Shown in pieces: positions 8,705-18,170 of a DNA stretch of 43,673 nucleotides. The DNA lies in assembly GCA_030145825.1 (NCBI GenBank), contig JAIXHM010000002.1:1-43673 (forward strand), read 5' to 3'. The stretch is from Flavobacterium sp. Lineage in GTDB: Bacteria; Bacteroidota; Bacteroidia; Flavobacteriales; Flavobacteriaceae. A program made the translations under genes and the position numbers. Position 1 is the stretch's first letter, and every line of letters starts with the position of its first letter. The notes under the pieces are model-generated. The model saw nothing but the letters and a program-made list of their open reading frames with translations, had not been told where the DNA came from and did not search any database.

Positions 8705-8733
8705 TCAGAAATTACATTTGGCACAATTTCTGA
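8705..8733 (+). promoter_or_regulatory. Inverted repeat with a sigma-54-like box upstream of groES
   Basis: TCAGAAATT (8705-8713) and AATTTCTGA (8725-8733) are perfect 9-bp arms around an 11-base spacer. The spacer contains TTGGCAC, which matches the -24 half of a sigma-54 promoter. The -12 half would be CTGA at 8730-8733, a weak match to TTGC. It lies about 40 bases before groES. A CIRCE element, the usual HrcA operator, is absent. The role as promoter or operator is inferred. Confidence 0.5.
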
Positions 8734-8774
8734 AAAATAAGGAAACGTAAATTATTAATTTAAATATTAAAAAT

Positions 8775-9050
8775 ATGTCATTAAACATTAAACCTATTTC
8801 AGATCGTGTAGTTATCGAGCCAATGGCTGCTGAGACAACTACTGCTTCAGGAATCATTATTCCTGACACTGCAAAAGAAAAACCACAAAAAGGAACTGTT
8901 GTAGCTGTAGGTAGTGGAAAAAAAGACCACACAATGACCGTTAAAGTAGGCGATATTGTACTTTATGGCAAGTATTCAGGTACAGAGTTTAAATATGAAG
9001 GTAAAGATTACCTAATTATGCGTGAAGAAGAAATTTATGCAATTCTTTAA
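8775..9050 (+). CDS. groES: Co-chaperonin GroES
   Basis: The 91-residue protein is a full-length GroES. It begins [14 protein letters not shown] and has the mobile loop around [20 protein letters not shown], then [11 protein letters not shown] and [11 protein letters not shown]. It forms the heptameric lid of the GroEL folding chamber. groEL starts 59 bases downstream on the same strand, giving the standard groESL operon. The upstream 130 bases hold the secG terminator and the inverted repeat at 8705-8733. Confidence 0.98.
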   Translation: MSLNIKPISDRVVIEPMAAETTTASGIIIPDTAKEKPQKGTVVAVGSGKKDHTMTVKVGDIVLYGKYSGTEFKYEGKDYLIMREEEIYAIL

Positions 9051-9103
9051 AAGATTAATGAATTAGAAAAACAACATTAAACTTTAAAAAATTTTAACAT
9101 TAA

Positions 9104-10735
<1,632 letters not shown>

Positions 10736-10752
10736 TTAAAACAAACCTCAAT

Positions 10753-10789
10753 AAAAAAAATCCGATTAGAAATTCTAATCGGATTTTTT
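10753..10789. terminator. Bidirectional terminator between groEL and the S46 peptidase gene
   Basis: TCCGATTAGAA and TTCTAATCGGA form 11-bp arms around one base, flanked by an A run on the left and a T run on the right. It can therefore stop transcripts from both sides. Confidence 0.9.
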
Positions 10790-10808
10790 ATTATCTACAA
10801 TTTTTAAA

Positions 10809-12956
10809 TTATTCAATAATGGTCATTTCGTCAACAATGTGTTTTGCACCTGAAAACTTATCGATTAACCATAATACATAACGAATATCTACATTGATAG
10901 TTCTTTGTAAATTATGATCAAAAATAACATCTCCAGCCATTGCTTCAATATTTCCATCGAAAGCTAAACCAATTAATTCTCCTTTTCCATTTAAAACTGG
11001 CGAACCTGAGTTACCACCTGTAATATCATTATCTGTTAAAAAGTTAACTGGCATATATCCTGCTTTATCTGCATAACGACCGAAATCTTTGTTATTGTAC
11101 ATTTCAATCATTCTTTTTGGCATATCAAATTCAGGATCATTTGGTTTGTATTTTGCAATCATACCTTTCATTGTAGTATAATTGTTAATTTTTGCGTCGT
11201 TTCTCTTATCTGCTGGCAATGCTCTTACTTTACCGTAAGTTAAACGTAATGTTGAATTTGCATCTGGATATAATACTGTTGATAATTTAGATTTTCTTAA
11301 ACCATCAACTAATAAACGGTAAGATTTTTGGAATTTTTCCTCAGCAGCCGTAACCTCATCAGATTTTGATGAATAATGTTTAATTAAATCATCCGTTAAT
11401 AAATAAATAGGATCGTTCTCAACAAAATTCAAATTTGGAAAATCTAAGAATGCTAATGCTTTTTCTTTTGAACCAAATAAACTCAATTCAAAAATTGCAT
11501 TTACATAATTTGTAAAATCTCCATTATTAGCTTTTAATTCTTCTTCTACTATTGGCGATAATTTATAACCCGCTTTTTTTGCATACAATCCTAATTGAGC
11601 TGTTAAGATATCTTTTTCAGCTGGCAAATACATTTCTGCATAAGCTTCTTCAATTTGTGCTTTTAACCCTTCTTTTAAAGCATCTCTTTTTGAAGGTTCA
11701 GTTTTAGCATAATTCACAAATTGACGTCCTAATCTTCTTGGCAACATTACCATTGAACTTGTTCGAATAAGTGTCATCAAATAATTATCATGACGTGCTT
11801 TTTCATTTGTTAATTTGTAATATGCATTAATATCTTCAATAACGTTACCAAAAGTTGCTTTATTTTCAGACTTGTTAGCCCATTTATTAAATTTTGCTTC
11901 GTTTTTAGATTTTGTTTCTGCTGTTTTGTGCTTCGTTAAAGCATCAATCATACCTTGACGATTTTTCCAGTAATTAGCAACACTTGCATATTTTGAAGCA
12001 TACATTAAACGAACAGCATCGTCTTTATCCATGTATTTTTTCATCATATCCATACCTGTTTTTGAACCTTCAACCCAAGCAGGATATGCATATTTTACAT
12101 TTTGGTCGATTCCTCCAGCTGGCATCCAACGGTTTGTTCTTCCAGGATAACCTAAAATCATAGCAAAATCATTCTCTTGAACTCCTTTTAAGTTTACTGG
12201 TAAATAATGCTTAGGCTTTAAAGGAACATTGTTTGGAGAATATTCTGCAGGATTTCCATTTTGATCTGCATATACACGGAACATTGAAAAATCTCCAGTG
12301 TGACGAGGCCATTCCCAGTTATCAGTATCTCCACCAAATTTTCCAACACTTTATGGAGGTGTTCCTACTAAACGTACATCTTTATAATCTTGGTATACGA
12401 AATAGTAATATTCATTACCTTGGAAAAACGATTTTACTGAAACTGTATATTTACCATTTTCGGAATTTTCTTTTTCAATTAAAGCAATTTCTTTATTAAT
12501 AGCCGCTTCTCTTTCTTTTTCAGTCATTGAAGGAGTTACTTTAGATAATATTCTTTTTGAAACATCATCCATTCTAACAAAGAAACGCACAAATACGCTT
12601 TTTGGTTTTAATTCGGCTGCTCTATTTGCTGCCCAGTAACCATCTCTTAAATAATTTGCTTCTGGTGTAGATAATTCAGCAATAGCATCGTAACCACAGT
12701 GGTGATTTGTTAACACTAAACCATCTTTTGAAATAATTTCAGCCGTACAACCTCCATCAAATTGAACAATAGCGTCTTTTAAGCTATGGTTGTTAATGCT
12801 GTAAATCTCATCTGCAGTAAGTTGCAGTCCCATTTTTTGCATATCGCGATGATTTAATCGCTCAATAAACATTAAAAACCACATTCCTTCGTTAGCAAAA
12901 AGTAAACTTGGTGCTGCGAAGAAAGCGATTAATAATGACAGTACTATTTTTTTCAT
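10809..12956 (-). pseudogene. S46 family dipeptidyl-peptidase (DPP7/DPP11-like), broken by an in-frame stop
   Basis: One reading frame of 715 sense codons is interrupted by a single TAA at codon 202 (12351-12353). Both halves are in the same frame, so this is a nonsense change and not a frameshift. The first part has a signal peptide (MKKIVLSLLIAFFAAPSLLF), the catalytic His in LTNHHCGYD, and ends VRLVGTPP. Directly after the stop the frame reads SVGKFGGDTDNWEWPRHTGD, a highly conserved S46 stretch holding the catalytic Asp. The nucleophile is in ITGGNSGSPVLNGKG near the C-terminus. A restart at the next ATG (12282-12284) would lack His, Asp and signal peptide, so activity is expected to be lost unless the stop is read through. 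The intact family consists of periplasmic exopeptidases that release dipeptides. The promoter and terminator look intact, so the lesion is recent or a sequencing error. Confidence 0.9.
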
Positions 12957-12978
12957 AAATAAATATTTTTGACAGCTA

Positions 12979-13009
12979 CGAAGATACTTCTATTTTCAGA
13001 ATTCTTCAA
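12979..13009 (-). promoter_or_regulatory. Promoter of the S46 peptidase gene
   Basis: On the minus strand TTG (plus 13007-13009), a 20-base spacer and TATCTTCG (plus 12979-12986) resemble the Bacteroidetes consensus, with one mismatch in the -7 box. It lies 22 bases before the ATG. Confidence 0.5.
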
Positions 13010-13068
13010 TTTTAACGATGTTTTAAATTATAATTTTAAAGTATTTTTAACAAATGGTAGCATAAAAT

Positions 13069-13097
13069 AAAAAAGCAGCTATTTAAGCTGCTTTTTT
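13069..13097 (-). terminator. Terminator after obg
   Basis: AAAAAAGCAGCT and AGCTGCTTTTTT form a perfect 12-bp stem with a 5-base ATTTA loop, 2 bases beyond the obg stop codon. It is symmetrical and could work in both directions. Confidence 0.85.
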
Positions 13098-13099
13098 AT

Positions 13100-14098
13100 T
13101 TAGTTTAACATTTTCCAAAGTTTATCTTTTAATTCTTGTAATCCTTGATGGGCCACAGATGAAATAAACATGTAATCGTGTCCTTTAAATGCTTTATCTA
13201 GTTCCACTTTCATTTCGGCTTTTAACTCTTCGTCTAACATATCCGATTTTGAAATCACAATCAATCTATCCTTATCTAACATTTCAGGATTATATCGACG
13301 TAATTCGTCTAACAAAATGTCATATTCTTTTTTTATGTCTTGAGCATCAGCAGGAACCAAGAACAACAATGTAGAATTACGTTCAATATGTCTTAAGAAA
13401 TAATGCCCTAAACCTTTTCCTTCTGCTGCACCTTCAATAATTCCAGGAATATCTGCAATTACAAATGACTGAAAATCACGATACGCAACAATTCCCAAAT
13501 TAGGTTTTAATGTAGTAAATGGATAATCAGCAATTTTTGGTTTAGCAGCTGTTAATACAGATAATAAGGTAGATTTTCCAGCATTCGGAAATCCAACTAA
13601 ACCAACATCTGCCAATACTTTTAATTCTAAAATTACATCAATTTCTTCACCAGGCAAACCAGGTTGTGCATAACGAGGCGTTTGATTGGTTGCGCTTCTA
13701 AAATGCCAGTTGCCTAAACCTCCCTTTCCTCCTTTTGCTAATACTTTTTCTTCTCCGTCTTCAGTAATTTCAAATAATACTTCTTCAGTTTCTTTGTCTT
13801 TAATAACAGTTCCAAGTGGCACTTCTAAATATTTATCTTCTCCATCGGCTCCTGTACTTCTACTGCTACCACCATCTCCACCATGACCTGCTTTTACGTG
13901 CTTGGTGAATTTTAAATGATACAATGTCCAAAGATTTTTATTCCCACGTAGAATCACATGGCCTCCACGACCACCATCTCCTCCATCTGGACCTCCTTTA
14001 TCGATAAATTTTTCACGGTGTAAGTGAGTTGAACCTTTTCCTCCTTTACCCGAAGCAACATATATTTTTACGTAGTCTACGAAATTTCCTTCTGTCAT
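13100..14098 (-). CDS. obg: Obg/CgtA GTPase
   Basis: The 332-residue protein has the glycine-rich Obg domain ([20 protein letters not shown], then [14 protein letters not shown]; about 1-158), followed by the G domain with G1 [10 protein letters not shown]3 DIPGIIEGA and G4 SKSD. It is an essential GTPase acting in 50S ribosome assembly and stress control. There is no C-terminal OCT domain, consistent with the length. The start gives the usual [12 protein letters not shown]-terminus, 44 bases after a TATCTTTG box. hpt-adk lies upstream on the same strand, but a terminator at 14189-14213 separates them. Confidence 0.97.
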   Translation of the reverse strand: MTEGNFVDYVKIYVASGKGGKGSTHLHREKFIDKGGPDGGDGGRGGHVILRGNKNLWTLYHLKFTKHVKAGHGGDGGSSRSTGADGEDKYLEVPLGTVIKDKETEEVLFEITEDGEEKVLAKGGKGGLGNWHFRSATNQTPRYAQPGLPGEEIDVILELKVLADVGLVGFPNAGKSTLLSVLTAAKPKIADYPFTTLKPNLGIVAYRDFQSFVIADIPGIIEGAAEGKGLGHYFLRHIERNSTLLFLVPADAQDIKKEYDILLDELRRYNPEMLDKDRLIVISKSDMLDEELKAEMKVELDKAFKGHDYMFISSVAHQGLQELKDKLWKMLN

Positions 14099-14142
14099 AG
14101 CTTATTTAGAAGTTAAAACCTTCTATACTTTTAATTATTTTG

Positions 14143-14150
14143 CAAAGATA
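14143..14150 (-). promoter_or_regulatory. -7 promoter box for obg
   Basis: TATCTTTG on the minus strand is a match to the Bacteroidetes consensus, 44 bases before the obg start. No clear upstream TTG is visible. Confidence 0.6.
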
Positions 14151-14188
14151 GTGTATTTCCTTGATTTTGAAATTTTGATTTTATCCAT

Positions 14189-14213
14189 AAAAAAAGCGCC
14201 CAATTGGACGCTT
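14189..14213 (-). terminator. Terminator after hpt-adk
   Basis: On the minus strand AAGCGTCC, loop AATT and GGGCGCTT form an 8-bp stem with one U-G pair, followed by a run of seven T. It lies 21 bases past the hpt-adk stop. Confidence 0.8.
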
Positions 14214-14234
14214 AACATATTCCTAAAACTCTTC

Positions 14235-15353
14235 TTATAATTTATCAATAATTAAAGACAAGCGCTCTGTTACTTCTGCTACTGATCCAATTCCATTTAC
14301 AGAATAGAATTTCCCTTGTGCTTTATAATAATCAATTAGAGGAGCTGTTTTTTCATTATACTCTTGGTAACGATTACGGATTTTATCTTCATCTTGATCG
14401 TCTGCTCTACCCGATGTTTTTCCTCTTTCTAATAAACGTTGTACTAATATTTCATCGTCTGCTTCCAGAGCAACAGTTGCTGTAACTTCCCAATTTTTAG
14501 TTTTTAAAAACGTATCTAAAGCATCTGCTTGTGGAATTGTTCTTGGAAATCCGTCAAATAAAAATCCTTTGGCATTTGGGTTTTTCTCAACCTCATCTTG
14601 AAGCATTTTTATGGTAACTTCATCAGGAACTAAATCTCCTTTTTCAATATATGACTTAGCTAATTTTCCTAAATCTGTATCATTTTTCATGTTGAATCGG
14701 AAAATATCACCTGTGGACAAGTGCACTAAATTATATTTCTCTTTTAAAAATTCGGCTTGTGTTCCTTTTCCTGCTCCAGGTTTTCCAAAAAGTACAATAT
14801 TAATCATCTCGTTATTTATATTTTGTGTTGTTAATTGATATACTTGTTTTAAATTTCTACCTAAACCATCATAATCTAAACCATAACCAACAATAAATTT
14901 ATTTGGAATTCGAATCGCTACATAATCCAATTTGATGTCTTTTGTATACGCTTCAGGTTTAAAAAACAATGTAGCTATTTTAAAATGCTTAACACCTTTC
15001 GATTTAAAAATGCTTTTTAGTTCTTCTATAGTGTTTCCCGTATCTACAATATCTTCAACAATAATCACACTTCTTCCTTCTAAACTTTGATTTAGACCGA
15101 TTAATTGTTTTACATTATTCGTTGATTGTGTTCCTTCGTATGAAGATAGTTTCACAAATTCTATTTCACAAGGTCGGCTATAATGTTTCATCAAATCTGA
15201 CAAAAACATAAAAGAGCCATTTAAAATTCCAACAAAAATGGGAACTTCATCATAAAAATCGTCTTCAATTTGCTTAGCTAAGTTTTTAACTGCATAATCG
15301 AGCTCTTTTTCTGAGATAAAAGCTTCGAAATGTTTGTCATGAAGTTGAATCAC
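14235..15353 (-). CDS. Fused hypoxanthine phosphoribosyltransferase - adenylate kinase
   Basis: Residues 1-176 or so are a complete HPRT. The PRPP loop is VIIVEDIVDTGNTIEELKSI, with VGILNGSFMFLSDLM before it and the base-binding end KFIVGYGLDYDGLGRN. A linker (QLTTQNINNE) leads to Met183, where a complete adenylate kinase begins: INIVLFGKPGAGKGTQAEFL (P-loop), DGFPRTIPQAD, then LLERGKTSGRADDQDEDKIR with a short LID. HPRT makes IMP or GMP from free bases; adenylate kinase interconverts ATP, AMP and ADP. Met183 (14805-14807) lies where a stand-alone adenylate kinase would start, so an internal start could also yield the kinase alone. Fused entries may exist in other Flavobacteriaceae; I cannot check how common they are. 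Confidence 0.95.
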   Translation of the reverse strand: MIQLHDKHFEAFISEKELDYAVKNLAKQIEDDFYDEVPIFVGILNGSFMFLSDLMKHYSRPCEIEFVKLSSYEGTQSTNNVKQLIGLNQSLEGRSVIIVEDIVDTGNTIEELKSIFKSKGVKHFKIATLFFKPEAYTKDIKLDYVAIRIPNKFIVGYGLDYDGLGRNLKQVYQLTTQNINNEMINIVLFGKPGAGKGTQAEFLKEKYNLVHLSTGDIFRFNMKNDTDLGKLAKSYIEKGDLVPDEVTIKMLQDEVEKNPNAKGFLFDGFPRTIPQADALDTFLKTKNWEVTATVALEADDEILVQRLLERGKTSGRADDQDEDKIRNRYQEYNEKTAPLIDYYKAQGKFYSVNGIGSVAEVTERLSLIIDKL

Positions 15354-15379
15354 GGTGTGTTGTTTTTAAAAATAAACAA

Positions 15380-15387
15380 CAAATTTA
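15380..15387 (-). promoter_or_regulatory. -7 promoter box for hpt-adk
   Basis: TAAATTTG on the minus strand matches TAnnTTTG and lies 26 bases before the hpt-adk start. No upstream TTG is visible at the expected distance. Confidence 0.45.
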
Positions 15388-15452
15388 AGGAAGTAAGCTG
15401 TATTTATTTGTAACACATTATACTTTTTTTGCAAATTAGGTATATTTACAGC

Positions 15453-15998
15453 ATGTTAACCGAATTAGAAATTAAGTTATTAGAAAGCGATGCGCATAGA
15501 ACAAGCCGAATGAGCGCTTGCAACTATGTTATTCGCAAAGAAAAAATTGAAGAATTAACACAAATAGCATTCAATCTTTCCCATAAAAGTCATGTAATGG
15601 CGTTTTGGACACTCGAGTTTGTATGCGAAAAAAAATTAAAGCTATTTGTTCCTTTTATAGATAACTTTTGTGAAGCCTTTTCTCAATTAAAAGATGATTC
15701 TTCTATTCGTCCTGCTACAAAAATCAGTTATTTTTTAGCCAAAAGTAATCATCGGAAAAATGGAATTACAATTTCGCACGAACAAGAACATAATTTAATT
15801 GAAGCTCTAATCGACAGATTAATTCAAGAAGAAAAAGTAGCCGCTAAAGTGTATGCTATGAAAGCACTTTTTGTTTTCGGAAAAAAATACGATTGGATAA
15901 ATAATGAATTGAAAGAGATTTTAGTTCAGGATTTCCCTAATCAATCTGCTGCCTACAAATCGGCATCAAAACATATTTTGAAAAAACTAAACAAATAA
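15453..15998 (+). CDS. Small HEAT/ARM-like helical protein of unknown function
   Basis: The 181-residue protein begins MLTELEIKLLESDAHRTSRM and appears all-helical. Pairs of amphipathic helices suggest a HEAT or armadillo-type fold (HVMAFWTLEFVCEKKLKLFV, then AAKVYAMKALFVFGKKYDWI). There is no signal peptide, membrane segment or catalytic motif. From memory, relatives in Flavobacterium are sometimes labelled adenylosuccinate lyase, but the protein is far too short and lacks the lyase signature. The ATG at 15453 is preferred over an earlier in-frame alternative start at 15429. It lies divergent from hpt-adk and upstream of purK, whose own promoter follows. Confidence 0.75.
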   Translation: MLTELEIKLLESDAHRTSRMSACNYVIRKEKIEELTQIAFNLSHKSHVMAFWTLEFVCEKKLKLFVPFIDNFCEAFSQLKDDSSIRPATKISYFLAKSNHRKNGITISHEQEHNLIEALIDRLIQEEKVAAKVYAMKALFVFGKKYDWINNELKEILVQDFPNQSAAYKSASKHILKKLNK

Positions 15999-16016
15999 CA
16001 AATTGTCAATTATCAA

Positions 16017-16047
16017 TTGTTAATTATTAATTGTCTAAGTATCTTTG
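16017..16047 (+). promoter_or_regulatory. purK promoter
   Basis: TTG (16017-16019), a 20-base spacer and TATCTTTG (16040-16047) match the Bacteroidetes consensus. It lies in an AT-rich stretch (16001-16035) with several overlapping CAATTG and TAATTA palindromes. The purK ATG is 21 bases downstream. Confidence 0.7.
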
Positions 16048-16068
16048 CAGGCAAACAACACAAAACTA

Positions 16069-17223
16069 ATGAACTATTTTTCATCGGACTTTAGATTAGG
16101 AATTTTAGGAGGCGGTCAATTAGGTAAAATGTTATTGACTGACACGCGTAAATTTGACATTCAAACTTTTGTTTTAGATCCAAGTGAAGAGGCGCCAGCG
16201 CGTTTCGGTTGCAATGCATTTTATAAAGGAAGTTTATTAGATTATGATACGGTTTACCAATTCGGTAAAATGGTTCATTTATTAACTATCGAAATTGAAA
16301 ACGTAAACCTTGATGCTCTAGACAAATTAGAAGAAGAAGGTTTACCTATTTTTCCTTCGCCAAAAACACTTCGCTTAATTCAGAACAAAGGAAAACAGAA
16401 AGATTTTTATGTAAAAAATGACATTCCAACATCAAAACATTTGCGTTTTGTAGGTTTAGATGATTTAAGAGAAGCTTTAGCAAAAGACCAACTAGATTTT
16501 CCATTTGTATGGAAAAGCGCGACTGGAGGTTATGATGGAAATGGCGTTAAAATTTGTCAATCAGCTTTAGATTTAATTAAACTTCCAGACGTGGAATGTG
16601 TTGTTGAAGATTTAATTCCTTTTAAAAATGAATTAGCCGTAATCGTCTCAAGAAGTACTAATGGCGAAGTTGCAACTTATCCAGTTGTTGAAATGGAGTT
16701 TCATCCAGAAGCCAATCAAGTAGAATATGTAATTTGTCCTGCTCGTATTGATGATGCTGTAGCACAAAAAGCACAAGAAGTTGCTTTAAAAGTTTCGGAA
16801 GCATTTAATCATGTTGGTTTGTTAGCTGTTGAAATGTTCCAAACGATGAACGACGAAATATTGGTAAACGAAGTTGCGCCAAGACCTCACAATTCTGGAC
16901 ATTACAGCATTGAAGCAAGTTATACTTCTCAATTTGAAAATCATATTCGAGCGATTCTTGGCTTACCTTTAGGCAATACAAATAGTAAAGTTGCTGGAAT
17001 TATGGTAAATCTTGTGGGTGAAGAAGGTTTTACTGGACAAGTATATTATGAAAACATCGATAAGATTATGGCAATCGATGGCGTAACGCCACATATTTAT
17101 GGAAAACGTGAAACACGACCTTTCCGTAAAATGGGACACGTTACCATTGTAAATCCAGATATGGACGAAGCTCGAAAAGTTGCGGAAGAAGTGAAGAACT
17201 CGATTAGAGTGGTTTCGATTTGA
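16069..17223 (+). CDS. purK: 5-(carboxyamino)imidazole ribonucleotide synthase PurK
   Basis: PurK is an ATP-grasp enzyme that carboxylates AIR to N5-CAIR in purine synthesis. The protein has 384 residues from this ATG. It shows the N-terminal dinucleotide-like loop RLGILGGGQLGKMLL, the ATP-grasp region FPFVWKSATGGYDGNGVKIC, and the metal-binding end VNEVAPRPHNSGHYSIEAS. An upstream TTG at 16045 is in frame but lies within the promoter -7 box, so the ATG at 16069 is the start. purE follows after one small gene, completing the two-step route from AIR to CAIR. Confidence 0.97.
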   Translation: MNYFSSDFRLGILGGGQLGKMLLTDTRKFDIQTFVLDPSEEAPARFGCNAFYKGSLLDYDTVYQFGKMVHLLTIEIENVNLDALDKLEEEGLPIFPSPKTLRLIQNKGKQKDFYVKNDIPTSKHLRFVGLDDLREALAKDQLDFPFVWKSATGGYDGNGVKICQSALDLIKLPDVECVVEDLIPFKNELAVIVSRSTNGEVATYPVVEMEFHPEANQVEYVICPARIDDAVAQKAQEVALKVSEAFNHVGLLAVEMFQTMNDEILVNEVAPRPHNSGHYSIEASYTSQFENHIRAILGLPLGNTNSKVAGIMVNLVGEEGFTGQVYYENIDKIMAIDGVTPHIYGKRETRPFRKMGHVTIVNPDMDEARKVAEEVKNSIRVVSI

Positions 17224-17241
17224 TAATTTGAAGATTTGAAA

Positions 17242-17538
17242 ATGATAAAACAATTTTTTAAAATTAGTTTTTACGCTTTTATCACTTTTTGTACATTCAA
17301 CTTTACTTTACTAGTATTGTTAATTTTTTTTCAATCAAAAATCAAGGAAACACCTGAAATTTTTATTGGATTCCCGATTAATTTTTACAAACTATTTCCA
17401 AATGAAAGTATGATCTATGCAACTCGTTTAGATTGGGCAAACTTTTTTTATAATCTTTTATTATTTTGGATTTTAGTATTTTTATATTTTACTTTCAAAA
17501 ACAATAAACAACAAACCATAAACAACAAAAATGAGTAA
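17242..17538 (+). CDS. Small two-helix membrane protein between purK and purE
   Basis: This predicted 98-residue protein has two hydrophobic helices, about residues 8-30 (FYAFITFCTFNFTLLVLLIF) and 70-87 (FYNLLLFWILVFLYFTF). Between them is a polar stretch with FIGFPINFYKLFPNES. Its end overlaps the purE start by 8 bases, which suggests translational coupling. The ATG at 17242 is chosen over a TTG at 17236. The pattern of a GFP(x)xFYK segment before a second helix resembles small flavobacterial membrane proteins I recall only as uncharacterised. No link to purine synthesis can be shown beyond position. Confidence 0.7.
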   Translation: MIKQFFKISFYAFITFCTFNFTLLVLLIFFQSKIKETPEIFIGFPINFYKLFPNESMIYATRLDWANFFYNLLLFWILVFLYFTFKNNKQQTINNKNE

Positions 17539-18019
17539 AGTAGCAGTAGTAATGGGAAGCATTTCGGATATGCCGGTTATGCAAGATGCCATCGAAATAT
17601 TAAAAGGATTCGATATTGAAGTTGAAGTTGATATCGTTTCAGCACATAGAACACCTGAAAAATTAGTAGATTTTAGTTCAAATGCACACAATCGCGGAAT
17701 ATCAGTAATTATTGCGGGTGCTGGAGGCGCTGCACATTTACCTGGAATGGTAGCTTCTATGAGTCCGCTTCCTGTAATTGGTGTTCCAGTAAAATCGAGT
17801 AATTCTATTGATGGTTGGGATTCGGTTTTATCTATTTTACAAATGCCAGGTGGCGTTCCGGTAGCAACAGTTGCTTTAAACGGAGCAAAAAACGCAGGAA
17901 TTTTAGCTGCTCAAATAATTGGATCAAACGACAAATGTGTTTTAGATAAAATAGTAGCTTATAAAGAAGGATTAAAACATGCGGTTTTGAAAGCTGCCGA
18001 AGATTTGAAAAACTCATAA
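17531..18019 (+). CDS. purE: N5-carboxyaminoimidazole ribonucleotide mutase PurE
   Basis: PurE (class I) converts N5-CAIR to CAIR. The 162-residue protein has VVMGSISDMPVMQDAIEI, SAHRTPEKLVDF and AGAGGAAHLPGMVASMSPLP, which hold the conserved substrate-binding Ser, Asp and His. The length is normal. It overlaps the small membrane gene by 8 bases and shares the purK promoter as far as can be seen. A GC-rich hairpin lies 9 bases after its stop. Confidence 0.98.
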   Translation: MSKVAVVMGSISDMPVMQDAIEILKGFDIEVEVDIVSAHRTPEKLVDFSSNAHNRGISVIIAGAGGAAHLPGMVASMSPLPVIGVPVKSSNSIDGWDSVLSILQMPGGVPVATVALNGAKNAGILAAQIIGSNDKCVLDKIVAYKEGLKHAVLKAAEDLKNS

Positions 18020-18028
18020 AAACAGAAA

Positions 18029-18046
18029 CCCCAACCGAAGTTGGGG
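18029..18046. repeat. CCCCAAC / GTTGGGG hairpin after purE
   Basis: Seven-bp arms enclose a 4-base CGAA loop (UUCG when read on the minus strand). On the plus strand no T run follows, so it is a poor terminator for purE. On the minus strand TTTCTGTTTTT follows the stem. It may be a terminator remnant, an mRNA-end stabiliser or a dispersed repeat. Confidence 0.5.
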
Positions 18047-18170
18047 AAATCTATTCACAATTAAGTGACAACTATAAAAAAAATTCTACTCTTTCAGGGC
18101 AAAAAGGAATGACTTTCACATCATTTCATCGACAAAATTATACACTTTATCGATAAAAGCAATATTATTT

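Noticed and set aside
8637..8774. CIRCE element for HrcA control of groESL
   Set aside because: No TTAGCACTC-N9-GAGTGCTAA or near match is present; the inverted repeat found has other arms.
10809..12956. Treating the two halves of the S46 gene as two separate genes
   Set aside because: Both are in the same frame, split by one stop codon, and the 22 codons between them encode conserved S46 residues. The second half has no promoter of its own.
16001..16035. AT-rich CAATTG/TAATTA palindromes before purK as an operator
   Set aside because: The overlapping short palindromes follow from low-complexity AT sequence; only the promoter boxes within can be supported.
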